Notes: generated by a model not told the origin, from the letters alone. A stretch of 9,796 nt of DNA from Nitrospirota bacterium (GCA_015232165.1 JADGAE010000004.1:17866-27661); one strand, 5' to 3'. Counted from the first letter of the stretch, positions 1-6,676 are shown. Program-made: numbers and translations.

Positions 1-626
1 GTGCTGATAGTGATATTGGCAACAAGATTGACGGTATGAGGGCCTCATTTAAGGCAATCACAGGGCGGCTGGATGAGATCGAGACGTTTATCGCCAAGAC
101 CAACGACACATCAAGCCAAAAGACCTATGCCGGTATCAAGGAGCTGTCAAGTCTGTTGCAGAGACCTGCTGATACGTCGATGACTCAAAAGCTCGATGCA
201 ACCTTGTCGGAGATTGCCAAGGAGATCGCGCAGTTAAAGGACAGAGCCACCGTGCAGGGTGCTGATAGTGATATTGGCAACAAGATTGACGGTATGAGGG
301 CCTCATTTAAGGCGATCACGGGCCGGCTGGATGAGATTGAGACGTTTATCGCCAAGACCAACAGTATCTTAAAGCAACATACACAAGATGGCTTAAGTGG
401 ATTATCAACTGCGCTTGGGACATCATTAAACACCTCCATTTCCGCCATGTTAGCGGCGTTGCAGGGGAGGTTGCAAGAACTGGAGGACTCCATAGTGACC
501 ATTGCCGGTGACCTCACGCAACTAAGGGATAAACCCTCAGTTGCGTGGCCGGATAATATCAAGGGTTCCTTCGATGTGATCTCCAACAGACTCGATGAGA
601 TCGAAACGTTTATAGGAAAGACAAAT
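1..626 (+). repeat. In-gene direct repeats, 86-88-residue period (three copies)
   Basis: Bases 1-104 and 259-362 match with only four differences (GCA/GCG, ACA/ACG, GGG/GGC, ATC/ATT), all synonymous, giving an identical 34-residue peptide. The match already holds at base 1, so the left copy continues out of the window. A diverged third copy lies at about 550-626 (NRLDEIETFIGKTN), 264 bp further on. Confidence 0.95.
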
Positions 627-1298
627 AACGCCATGAGGCAGAGTTCCGAGGAGCGATTGCTGGAGTTAACTCAAACGATCCAATCCATAGACACGTCCGT
701 ATCGGAGAAGATGGCAGTTGGTATAAGAAACCTCAATGACGAGCTTGTCTCATTAAGGGAGAGGGTTTCCGATATGTCAATTGACAAGGTCGTCAGGGAG
801 ACTTATAGTTCACTTGGTAAGGTTCATGACATTCTGACGGAGAAGCTGGAGGTATCCATCAGGGGGCTTTATGATGAACTGACTCTGCTCAAGGACAAAC
901 TCCCCGATATGGCAATTGTATCGGAACTGAGTATTAAGCTCGAGCAGTTGTCTCAACAGAGCATTAATGTATTTTCAACCACGGTTGATGCAGTGGACAA
1001 AAAGACTGCCGTCTTATCCCATGACCTTGTGGCCTCGTTACAGACGATAGGAAGCACCATTGACGGTATCGAGGATATAATCCGCAAGGTCTCCTACAAC
1101 CTCAGCGAAGACAACTCCGGCAGCGTCAAGGCTCAGATTATGGCAACAAGAGAAACCATGTCAGACATTATAAGATTCCTGTTGCTGTCCCAAAACCTCA
1201 ACGAAGACAACTCCGGCAGCATCAAGACTCAGATTATGGCAATAAGAGAAACCATGTCAGACATTATAAGATTTCTGCTGATGCTGTCCGAAAGGTAA
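1..1298 (+). CDS. Repetitive coiled-coil protein, 5' end outside the window
   Basis: The reading frame is open from the left edge (first full codon at base 3), and the residues before the first ATG (base 36) match an internal repeat, so the true start lies upstream. About 430 residues are visible, ending in TAA at 1296-1298. The protein is rich in Leu, Ile, Glu, Lys, Asp and Ser with heptad-like spacing, with no Cys pattern, signal peptide or membrane segment in the visible part, so a long cytoplasmic coiled coil is likely. It contains three nested repeat types: an 86-88-residue unit (core GRLDEIETFIAKTN), a 45-residue unit (SEKMAVGIRNLNDEL against TEKLEVSIRGLYDEL) and a C-terminal 32-residue tandem unit (EDNSGS..QIMA.RETMSDII). 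I do not recognise a family. A structural, scaffold or filament role is possible but unproven. The next gene is convergent, so the window shows no operon partner. Confidence 0.8.
   Translation, partial: ADSDIGNKIDGMRASFKAITGRLDEIETFIAKTNDTSSQKTYAGIKELSSLLQRPADTSMTQKLDATLSEIAKEIAQLKDRATVQGADSDIGNKIDGMRASFKAITGRLDEIETFIAKTNSILKQHTQDGLSGLSTALGTSLNTSISAMLAALQGRLQELEDSIVTIAGDLTQLRDKPSVAWPDNIKGSFDVISNRLDEIETFIGKTNNAMRQSSEERLLELTQTIQSIDTSVSEKMAVGIRNLNDELVSLRERVSDMSIDKVVRETYSSLGKVHDILTEKLEVSIRGLYDELTLLKDKLPDMAIVSELSIKLEQLSQQSINVFSTTVDAVDKKTAVLSHDLVASLQTIGSTIDGIEDIIRKVSYNLSEDNSGSVKAQIMATRETMSDIIRFLLLSQNLNEDNSGSIKTQIMAIRETMSDIIRFLLMLSER
702..929 (+). repeat. In-gene diverged repeat, 45-residue period
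   Basis: The peptide from base 702 (SEKMAVGIRNLNDELVSL) and that from base 837 (TEKLEVSIRGLYDELTLL) align without gaps and both run on to a D-M-(S/A)-I end. The 135-bp offset is 45 residues. Nucleotide identity is low, so this is an old duplication kept at the protein level. Confidence 0.7.
1098..1283 (+). repeat. C-terminal tandem repeat, 32-residue period
   Basis: Bases 1098-1187 and 1194-1283 are close copies 96 bp apart. Both encode NL(S/N)EDNSGS(V/I)K followed by QIMA(T/I)RETMSDIIRFLL. The four amino-acid changes (S/N, V/I, A/T, T/I) are mostly conservative. This repeat forms the extreme C-terminus and is unrelated in sequence to the 86-residue unit. Confidence 0.9.
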
Positions 1299-1319
1299 AA
1301 AAAAGGAGCTTACTTCGTA

Positions 1320-1402
1320 CCCCCCTGCAAGGGGGAGGTCAAGGAGGGCAGGTGCGACCTGGAGCGCCAAGAAGCGGAGCCGCCCTCCTTGTCTTTCTCT
1401 TC
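1320..1402 (-). repeat. Dispersed G/C-rich hairpin element, copy A (convergent spacer)
   Basis: This spacer between two convergent genes holds a G/C-rich structured element. Read on the minus strand it starts directly after the kinase stop codon: an AGAAAGA-type purine run, then GGCGGCTCCGCTTCTTGG. The 25-nt core at 1360-1384 matches copy B (3760-3784) with one mismatch, in inverted orientation. A 10-bp inverted repeat (CAAGGAGGGC at 1340-1349, GCCCTCCTTG at 1382-1391) encloses the core, and a small hairpin (CCCCC-TGCAA-GGGGG) lies at 1321-1335. Confidence 0.75.
1340..1400 (+). terminator. Terminator candidate for the coiled-coil gene
   Basis: On the plus strand the 10-bp inverted repeat 1340-1349/1382-1391 is followed by a pyrimidine-rich, T-rich tract (TCTTTCTCTTCTT from 1392). 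That resembles a factor-independent terminator, but the 32-nt loop is long. It is the same DNA as dispersed element copy A. Confidence 0.35.
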
Positions 1403-2695
1403 TTACGCTTTTTGCACCTTTGACAGGTCATCGCTTGTCCTTGACAGGCGCGTTATCAGGGTCTTCAGGAACATCTTGTTAAACCGTATCTGACACTGCA
1501 GCGACGTCCTGTCTATCATCGTCCCGCTGATCTTAAGCAACGTCACTTCGGTGGCGGAGATGATGCTTGCCGAGCGCTTGGCTTTGGTAATAAAGCCCAT
1601 CTCACCAAAACAATCACCCTCCCTAAGGTTTACAAGGGGTCGGTCACCCTTTTTGACCTGCACCTGTCCGGAGACTATTATGAAAAACGAGTCATCGATA
1701 TCGCCCTCGGTGATTATGGGTGCATTGACCGGGTACTCAACCCACGTGCTGGCACGCATGACCTCGGACAGCTCAGAGTTGAAAAACCCCTTAAAAAAAT
1801 CCAGCTTCTTGAGCATCTCATGCCGCACCTGTTCCTTGATTGCCCTGTCGGCGTGTTTAAGGCTCTTCATGGCGTTTACCAGGTCTGCGGCGAAGTCAAT
1901 GCCGCGCGGGTATCTCTCCTGCGGGTTTTTCTTAAGAGCCTTTTTCACTATCAGCTCCAGGACCTCGGGCATGTCCGGTTTGTAGACGTGCATGGGGGGC
2001 GGGTCCTCGTTGATTATCTTTAGTATCTGACTGGAGATGTTGTCGGCCTTTAGTGGGGGCATCCCCGTCAACAGCTCATACATTACCACCCCCAACGAAT
2101 ACAGGTCGGTCTGGTTGGTCAACTCCTCCTCCTTAATCTGCTCGGGGGACATGTACAACGGAGAACCCATCAGACCACCCACCTGCGTGACGTCGGTCTT
2201 GTTGATCTGGGCTATGCTGAAGTCACCGATCTTGACGTCGAGGTCTTCGGTCATCATGATGTTGCCAGGTTTGATGTCCCGGTGGATGATTCCAAGGTTA
2301 TGGGCATAATCAAGGGCCTTACAGCACTTGAATATTATCTCGATAACCTTCTCCCTGGGAAGCAGCTTGTCAGGTTTGCAGTAATCCTTGAGACTCATGG
2401 CACCACTAACAAACTCCATGACAAGATAACAGTGCTTTATCTCTATCCCGGCGTCATAGACGTGAACTATATTGGGGTGATCGAGTATGCCTGCACAGCG
2501 CGCCTCGTTAAAGAACATCCGTCTGTAGCGATTGGCGTTTTCGCTGTCGTGCATATTTTCGGCATTTGCAACCTTTATGGCCACCTCGCGGTTAATGTAA
2601 GGGTCTATGCCGCGGTATACGATGCCCATACCGCCACGGCCTATCTCCTCTTTGAGGTCATACTTGCCTATCCTGAAGATATGTTTCTTACCCAT
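1403..2695 (-). CDS. Ser/Thr protein kinase with C-terminal cyclic-nucleotide-binding-type domain
   Basis: A 430-residue eukaryotic-type (Hanks) kinase. Residues 10-275 form the kinase domain: glycine loop GRGGMG (19-24), VAIK lysine 41, helix-C Glu64, catalytic loop HRDIKPGN (138-145), SPE (183-185) in place of APE. The DFG triad reads D158-F159-S160, so the metal-binding Asp is kept but Gly is Ser. Residues 297-415 form a Crp/cAMP-receptor-like beta barrel with a phosphate-cassette-like stretch FGEMGF..KAKRSAS, where Glu365 and Arg374 are the expected ligand contacts. No membrane segment is visible, so it should be a soluble kinase that may be gated by a cyclic nucleotide or another small ligand. 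The ATG at 2695 has AGAGG just upstream. The gene stands alone, and its targets are not indicated by neighbours. The domain calls are firm; the ligand is inference. Confidence 0.93.
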   Translation of the reverse strand: MGKKHIFRIGKYDLKEEIGRGGMGIVYRGIDPYINREVAIKVANAENMHDSENANRYRRMFFNEARCAGILDHPNIVHVYDAGIEIKHCYLVMEFVSGAMSLKDYCKPDKLLPREKVIEIIFKCCKALDYAHNLGIIHRDIKPGNIMMTEDLDVKIGDFSIAQINKTDVTQVGGLMGSPLYMSPEQIKEEELTNQTDLYSLGVVMYELLTGMPPLKADNISSQILKIINEDPPPMHVYKPDMPEVLELIVKKALKKNPQERYPRGIDFAADLVNAMKSLKHADRAIKEQVRHEMLKKLDFFKGFFNSELSEVMRASTWVEYPVNAPIITEGDIDDSFFIIVSGQVQVKKGDRPLVNLREGDCFGEMGFITKAKRSASIISATEVTLLKISGTMIDRTSLQCQIRFNKMFLKTLITRLSRTSDDLSKVQKA

Positions 2696-2724
2696 AATTC
2701 CTCTGCTTTCATATACTATTGTTT

Positions 2725-2754
2725 AACATAGCAAAGTACCACATCTTTTGACAA
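2725..2754 (-). promoter_or_regulatory. Promoter candidate for the kinase gene
   Basis: On the minus strand, TTGTCA (2749-2754) and TATGTT (2725-2730) are separated by 18 bp, and TGC directly precedes the -10, giving an extended -10. It lies about 30 bp upstream of the ATG. The match is by eye only. Confidence 0.45.
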
Positions 2755-2759
2755 GCCCC

Positions 2760-3140
2760 GCGGCTCTTATTTCTGAAGATTACAATCCGTTCCGGTAGGC
2801 AAGGGGGGGAAAGGGACAGCAGTTGTATATATCATCCGCATGAAGGAGATATTGCGGCAAGATATGTACATAATATTAGGCGCATTTAAGGTAGGATTTT
2901 CATCTGCTGCCCCCTATACCTAAAAACTCTAAACTATAACACCTCCATTATTCATCCTTATAAAATTTACCTACTCCACTGTTGTATATAAATTGCCATT
3001 TCCAATGTCATATAATTATTGTAGCAAGTATGATTTTGGAAAACAAGATAAATCTTCTTCACATTACAATATCCGTATATGAAAAAGAAAAAAAAAAGAA
3101 AGGGACGGCTGCACATCATCTCCAAGGGGTGGCAATAATA
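2760..3140. other. Divergent A/T-rich spacer, no gene recognised
   Basis: Between the kinase promoter and the NuoB-like promoter I see no convincing coding region. The stretch is A/T-rich with many TATA-like strings. A purine run at 3081-3103 leads into AAAGGGACGGCTGC, a degenerate match to the start of the dispersed elements (AAAGGGGCGGCTCCGC at 3755-3770). An ORF of 27 codons at 2840-2923 has no supporting signal and is not called. A regulatory or small-RNA role cannot be excluded. Confidence 0.5.
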
Positions 3141-3150
3141 ACTCAAAGCT

Positions 3151-3159
3151 TGCTATAAT
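3151..3159 (+). promoter_or_regulatory. Extended -10 promoter candidate upstream of the NuoB-like gene
   Basis: TGCTATAAT is a perfect extended -10 (TGn plus TATAAT at 3154-3159). The -35 region near 3130-3136 is poor, as is common with extended -10 promoters. Transcription would begin near 3166, only a few bases before the ATG at 3169. Confidence 0.5.
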
Positions 3160-3168
3160 AAATCCAGC

Positions 3169-3237
3169 ATGAAACTAAACATATTGATAAAGATGTCGTC
3201 TAAGATGGACTTAAGATTATTGCGGCATAACGCATGA
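3169..3237 (+). CDS. Possible 22-residue leader ORF coupled to the NuoB-like gene
   Basis: The ORF runs from ATG at 3169 to TGA at 3235-3237 and encodes a basic peptide (MKLNILIKMSSKMDLRLLRH plus NA). Its stop overlaps the next start as ATGA (3234-3237), the classic arrangement for termination-reinitiation. The predicted transcript would start only about three bases before its ATG, so the ORF would be nearly leaderless, and no Shine-Dalgarno sequence is visible. The downstream gene also lacks a clear ribosome site, which makes coupling plausible. I recognise no family. Chance is a real alternative for an ORF this short. Confidence 0.35.
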   Translation: MKLNILIKMSSKMDLRLLRHNA

Positions 3238-3746
3238 TAAAGATACTTCATCAGATATTTCGGACGGGGATAGTTACGGAGCCGCTTAATCGGTTGCCGG
3301 ATGCGGCTATTGTCAAGGAGACAACCGACAGGTTAGACGAGGCTATTAAGAGACGTCTGCGACGAAGCCTTACAATCAGGCAGGTGGACGCCGGTTCCTG
3401 CAACGGCTGCGAGTTGGAGATACATGCCATTAACAATCCCATTTACAATTGCGAGCGGTTCGGGATTCACTTTACCGCCTCACCGAGGTTTGCCGACATG
3501 CTCCTGGTCACCGGGCCGGTGGCGACAAACATGGAAATCGCCCTAATCAGGACATACAACGCCACCCCCACGCCAAAGCTCGTGGTAGCGGTGGGTGATT
3601 GCGGTTGCAACGGCGGGATTTTCGGCGAAAGTTATGCCAGCCTGGGCGGGATCGACAAGGTCATCCCTGTGGACGTCTACATCCCCGGATGCCCGCCAAC
3701 CCCCGAAGTAATCCTAAACGCCATACTCCGGGCAATCGACGGGTAA
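3234..3746 (+). CDS. NuoB-like / group 4 hydrogenase small-subunit-type Fe-S protein
   Basis: A 170-residue protein of the NADH dehydrogenase 20-kDa (NuoB, EchC/MbhJ, HycG) family. It keeps the hydrogenase-type signature GSCNGCELEI, with Cys56 and Cys59 plus Cys123 and Cys153 as the expected four ligands of a single [4Fe-4S] cluster; Cys125 is extra. The N-terminus (IFRTGIVTEPL) resembles HycG/Ech-type subunits, and the length suits EchC/MbhJ rather than the longer E. coli HycG. In the family this subunit passes electrons between the catalytic large subunit and the other Fe-S subunits on the inner membrane face. The start is fixed by an in-frame stop two codons upstream (3228-3230). No clear Shine-Dalgarno is seen; ATGA overlap with the small ORF at 3169 may serve instead. 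No large subunit or membrane partner lies beside it, so it is an orphan here and its partner is unknown. Confidence 0.88.
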   Translation: MIKILHQIFRTGIVTEPLNRLPDAAIVKETTDRLDEAIKRRLRRSLTIRQVDAGSCNGCELEIHAINNPIYNCERFGIHFTASPRFADMLLVTGPVATNMEIALIRTYNATPTPKLVVAVGDCGCNGGIFGESYASLGGIDKVIPVDVYIPGCPPTPEVILNAILRAIDG

Positions 3747-3757
3747 AGAAACAGAAA

Positions 3758-3876
3758 GGGGCGGCTCCGCTTCTTGGTGCTCCAAGAGGGGGCAAGGGGA
3801 CTGGTCCCCTTGCGGGTGGGTCTGAGGGAGGGGTCGGCGACCCCCGGCTCAATTGGGCAAAGCCCTCCCTTCTTTA
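3758..3876 (+). repeat. Dispersed G/C-rich hairpin element, copy B (convergent spacer)
   Basis: The element begins 12 bp after the NuoB-like stop codon with the shared core GGCGGCTCCGCTTCTTGG (core 3760-3784, one mismatch to copy A inverted). It continues with a perfect 8-bp hairpin (CAAGGGGA-CTGG-TCCCCTTG, 3793-3812) and the string GCGGGTGGGTCTGAGGGAGG, which recurs inverted in copy C. A short hairpin (GGGGTC-GGC-GACCCC, 3830-3844) sits in a roughly 24-bp segment that copy C lacks. An A/T-richer stretch without features follows to the mtaB stop at 3945. Confidence 0.8.
3793..3876 (+). terminator. Terminator candidate for the NuoB-like gene
   Basis: An 8-bp hairpin at 3793-3812 is followed by the pair AGGGAGGG (3825-3832) / CCCTCCCT (3863-3870) and the tail TCTTTA. 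In copy C the same pair forms a tight hairpin. The tail is only moderately T-rich, so efficiency is uncertain. Confidence 0.4.
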
Positions 3877-3944
3877 CCCCAACCATTTAGGACTGGACTA
3901 TTGCTAAATATTTATGGCCCTGTACTTATAAAGGTTGGATTATT

Positions 3945-5216
3945 TCAGCCTCCATGTTCCAGTTCAACCACAGTTAACTCACCCCTTAGCGCGCCGTCTT
4001 TAATGCCGGTAATCCGAAGGCTTACAATCTCTCTCTCACAAACCATAACCTTGCCGGCATTGACCTCGAACCCGACCTTAAGGTAGTTGTCGGTGGTTGC
4101 CTGATATAGCGGTCCGTCTAATTTTTCAACTATAGCCGGCAATACACGCCCCACTTGCCTGGCCATAAAGGCAGCCTTCTTGCGCTCAGACAATTGCCGC
4201 AAGAGCAAGGCCCTGCGTTTCTTTGCCTCTTCACTGACCTGGCCGGGCAGATCAAAGGCCCGCGTCCCCCTCCGCCTTGAAAACGGAAACACGTGCAGAT
4301 ACGTCAGCGGCAGCCCGCTTAGAAAATCGTATGTCCTGCCAAAGCTCTCATCATCCTCACCGGGGTAGCCAACAATCACATCCGTGCCAATGGCAACGTT
4401 GTCAATGGCCCCGTGGATATCCAGAAGCAGTCCCCTAAAGTCGGCGGTGTCATATCCCCTGTTCATGTCCCCGAGTATCCGATCATCCCCGCTCTGAAGC
4501 GGGATATGAACATGTCTGCATAACCGCTCGCTCCCTAACAGTTCTAACAGTTTGTCGGTAAACTCGTTGACCTCAATAGATGTCAATCGCACCCTTATGC
4601 CCGTGGTGTTATTAAGTATTGCCTCAACCAGGTCGGAGAGTGTCGTCTGAGGTGCCAGGTCTATACCATAGAACCCTATATGTATCCCCGTCAACACCAC
4701 TTCGTTGTAGCCTGATAGCACAAGCCCACTGACCTCCCCGATAATATCAGTTACCGGCCTGCTGATTGACCTCCCCCTGCTCCTAGGGATGATACAGTAG
4801 GAACAACCGGCATTGCAGCCGTCCTGAATCTTTAAAAGCGCCCGACTCCTGGCGTTCTTATCGTGCGCGGGGACAACGGTCTTGTCCACCGCAAGACCGG
4901 TGTCTAAAAAATGCAGCAACTTGTCCTTGTTGCTGATAACGGAGATATCCTCGCTTATTGAACGCAGCTCCTCCCTGTTGAGTTCGGCGTAGCAGCCGGT
5001 TGCGAACACCTTTGAACCGGCCTTTATGGCACGCCTTATCAGTTGCCTGGATTGATAATCACTCTTGGCGGTAACGCTGCACGTGTTTATTATGCAGACG
5101 TCGGGCAGGTCGTTGAGTGTAACGGGGACGTGCGAGTTTCTGAGGAAGTGGTACTCGATGGTGGAGCTCTCTGCCTGGTTGGCCTTGCACCCCAGGGTGA
5201 GGATGCAAAACCTCAT
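3945..5216 (-). CDS. mtaB: tRNA t6A37 2-methylthiotransferase MtaB
   Basis: A 423-residue radical-SAM methylthiotransferase that converts t6A37 to ms2t6A37 in tRNAs reading ANN codons. The N-terminal MTTase domain has Cys10 (TLGCKANQAES), Cys46 (NTCSVT) and Cys75 (TGCYAE) for the auxiliary [4Fe-4S] cluster. The radical-SAM motif is Cys134-x3-Cys138-x2-Cys141 (QDGCNAGCSYCIIP). A C-terminal TRAM-like RNA-binding domain occupies about 360-423. The LGCKxNQ.E signature and NTC-SVTAK-D favour MtaB over MiaB or RimO, and the length is normal. The ATG at 5214-5216 overlaps the miaB stop as ATGA, so it should be cotranscribed and translationally coupled with miaB. It shares the convergent space at 3747-3944 with the NuoB-like gene. 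All catalytic residues appear intact. Confidence 0.95.
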   Translation of the reverse strand: MRFCILTLGCKANQAESSTIEYHFLRNSHVPVTLNDLPDVCIINTCSVTAKSDYQSRQLIRRAIKAGSKVFATGCYAELNREELRSISEDISVISNKDKLLHFLDTGLAVDKTVVPAHDKNARSRALLKIQDGCNAGCSYCIIPRSRGRSISRPVTDIIGEVSGLVLSGYNEVVLTGIHIGFYGIDLAPQTTLSDLVEAILNNTTGIRVRLTSIEVNEFTDKLLELLGSERLCRHVHIPLQSGDDRILGDMNRGYDTADFRGLLLDIHGAIDNVAIGTDVIVGYPGEDDESFGRTYDFLSGLPLTYLHVFPFSRRRGTRAFDLPGQVSEEAKKRRALLLRQLSERKKAAFMARQVGRVLPAIVEKLDGPLYQATTDNYLKVGFEVNAGKVMVCEREIVSLRITGIKDGALRGELTVVELEHGG

Positions 5217-6541
5217 CCACCTACAACCTCGCCCTCAAGTGTGTGCCTGTAGGCCTTCACTATACGGACGTTTAAAAACAGTGCGGGTTGCAGACCGTCC
5301 GTAGACGAAAAATTAACGATCTTATTGGTGCCGGTCCTCCCAATCCACGAGTTGGGGTCTGTCTCACTCCTACCGTCAACGAGGACCTCGGTTACACTGC
5401 CCTCAAGGGCCTTGTTTTTCCTCTGAGTGATGACGTCCTGACACCTCAGTATCTCCTGCAACCTCTCTGACTTAATGCCCTCATCCACCTGGTCGTCCAT
5501 CGATGCGGCCTTCGTGTTTGGTCTCACGGAATACTTAAAGGCAAATATGCCGTCAAACTCGATCTCGTTAAGGGCGTTTATCGTCTGCTTGTGGTCATCG
5601 TCGCGTTCTCCGGGAAAACCCGCTATAATGTCGGAGGTGACGGCGACATCGGGGACCCTCAATCGCAACCTCCTTACCTTGTCTATGTACGTCTCATAGT
5701 CGTATCGCCTGTTCATCAGAGCCAGCACCCGCGAGGAACCCGACTGCATGGGCAAATGAACGTGTCGGCAGACGCTGCCAAGCTCCGCCATCGACAGTAT
5801 AAGTTCGTCCGTGAAGTCCTTGGGGTGAGACGTTATGAAGCGGACTCGCCTGATGCCCTCCACCTTGTCGATCAGTCTGAGCAACCCGGCAAATGAACAT
5901 CCGCCGTTGTAGGAGTTTACGTTTTGTCCAATCAGGGTCACTTCCTTGTATCCGTTGTCGGCAAGGGAGGTTATTTCGTTGATGATGTTTTCGTATGGCC
6001 TTGACCTCTCTCTGCCCCTGGTGTAGGGGACGACACAGTAGCTACAAAAGTTGTTACACCCATACATTATGCTGACCAGCGCCCTGATGCCGTTTTCTCT
6101 CTCTGCCGGCAGATCGGTTATTGCGATGGCGTCGTTGTCCTCAACGGCTGCCCGGAACAACTCCGAACTCAATAGATCGGCCAGCTTCATGATATTCTGT
6201 GGGCCAAACGAAAAGTCCACGGCCTTGTTTAGCTCGTGTATGTGGCTGCCCTCATGTTGGGCAATACAGCCTGCGACGCCTATCCTCATAAAAGGACGCC
6301 TCTTCTTAAGACGAGCCAGATAGCCCAGGTAGCTGTAAAACTTGTGCCGTGCCTTCTCCCTGATGCTGCACGTGTTGAGAATTATCAGATCTGCGCTCTC
6401 CGGGTCATCCGTCAGGGCATATCCCTGAACTTTCAGGATGCCTGCTATCTTTTCAGTGTCGTGCGAGTTCATCTGGCAACCCCACGTGTGCAGATGTGCG
6501 AGCCTTTTCTCTTGCATCTTAATTATAGATATTTTTACCAC
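5213..6541 (-). CDS. miaB: tRNA i6A37 2-methylthiotransferase MiaB
   Basis: A 442-residue radical-SAM methylthiotransferase converting i6A37 to ms2i6A37 in tRNAs reading UNN codons, which helps frame maintenance. Auxiliary-cluster cysteines are Cys22 (TWGCQMNSHDTE), Cys58 (NTCSIREKA) and Cys92 (AGCIAQ). The radical-SAM motif is Cys162-x3-Cys166-x2-Cys169 (MYGCNNFCSYCVVPYTRGRE). TSHPKDF and the HLPMQSGSSRVL stretch are typical of MiaB, and a TRAM domain covers about 375-440. The GTG at 6541 has AGGAGTT eight bases upstream, so I prefer it. The ATG at 6517 would drop eight residues, has a weaker site, and would still keep all motifs. It is the first gene of a miaB-mtaB pair, divergent from the sia operon across a 135-bp spacer. 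Confidence 0.96.
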   Translation of the reverse strand: MVKISIIKMQEKRLAHLHTWGCQMNSHDTEKIAGILKVQGYALTDDPESADLIILNTCSIREKARHKFYSYLGYLARLKKRRPFMRIGVAGCIAQHEGSHIHELNKAVDFSFGPQNIMKLADLLSSELFRAAVEDNDAIAITDLPAERENGIRALVSIMYGCNNFCSYCVVPYTRGRERSRPYENIINEITSLADNGYKEVTLIGQNVNSYNGGCSFAGLLRLIDKVEGIRRVRFITSHPKDFTDELILSMAELGSVCRHVHLPMQSGSSRVLALMNRRYDYETYIDKVRRLRLRVPDVAVTSDIIAGFPGERDDDHKQTINALNEIEFDGIFAFKYSVRPNTKAASMDDQVDEGIKSERLQEILRCQDVITQRKNKALEGSVTEVLVDGRSETDPNSWIGRTGTNKIVNFSSTDGLQPALFLNVRIVKAYRHTLEGEVVGG

Positions 6542-6595
6542 AATCGAGTAACTCCTGTCAACGTAAATTCGAGGGCACCCCTGTGGATGGTTTAA

Positions 6596-6623
6596 TTGAC
6601 ATATTCAATAAACCTGTGATAAA
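6596..6623 (+). promoter_or_regulatory. Promoter candidate for the siaBCD operon
   Basis: A consensus -35 TTGACA (6596-6601) and, 16 bp later, GATAAA (6618-6623) preceded by TGT form an extended -10 promoter. The predicted start near 6630 leaves a leader of about 45 bases before the GTG at 6677. No operator palindrome is obvious. Confidence 0.55.
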
Positions 6624-6664
6624 CTTCACCAGATTAGCGCCACGGGACTTAGACTGTAATATGC

Positions 6665-6671
6665 AAGGAGG
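6665..6671 (+). promoter_or_regulatory. Strong ribosome binding site fixing the siaB GTG start
   Basis: AAGGAGG lies five bases before GTG at 6677. The upstream ATG at 6661 is out of frame, so the GTG is the start. Confidence 0.85.
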
Positions 6672-6676
6672 ATATC

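Noticed and set aside
185..634. 149-codon minus-strand ORF opposite the coiled-coil gene
   Set aside because: It mirrors the in-gene repeats on the other strand. The plus frame is supported by silent third-position differences between repeat copies.
2282..2731. 149-codon plus-strand ORF opposite the kinase 5' half
   Set aside because: It is antisense to a well-supported kinase domain, and its translation shows no family resemblance.
2840..2923. 27-codon plus-strand ORF in the divergent spacer
   Set aside because: No ribosome site or adjacent promoter, and nothing recognisable in the peptide. It is well within chance in this sequence.
3599..3907. Plus-strand ORF running from the NuoB-like gene into dispersed element B
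   Set aside because: It is out of frame with the family-supported gene and made largely of repeat DNA. Arg/Pro/Gly-rich translation is typical of such shadows.
6602..6676. Minus-strand promoter for miaB within the miaB-sia spacer
   Set aside because: Several A/T-rich hexamers are present, but none has a convincing -35/-10 pair at proper spacing on that strand.
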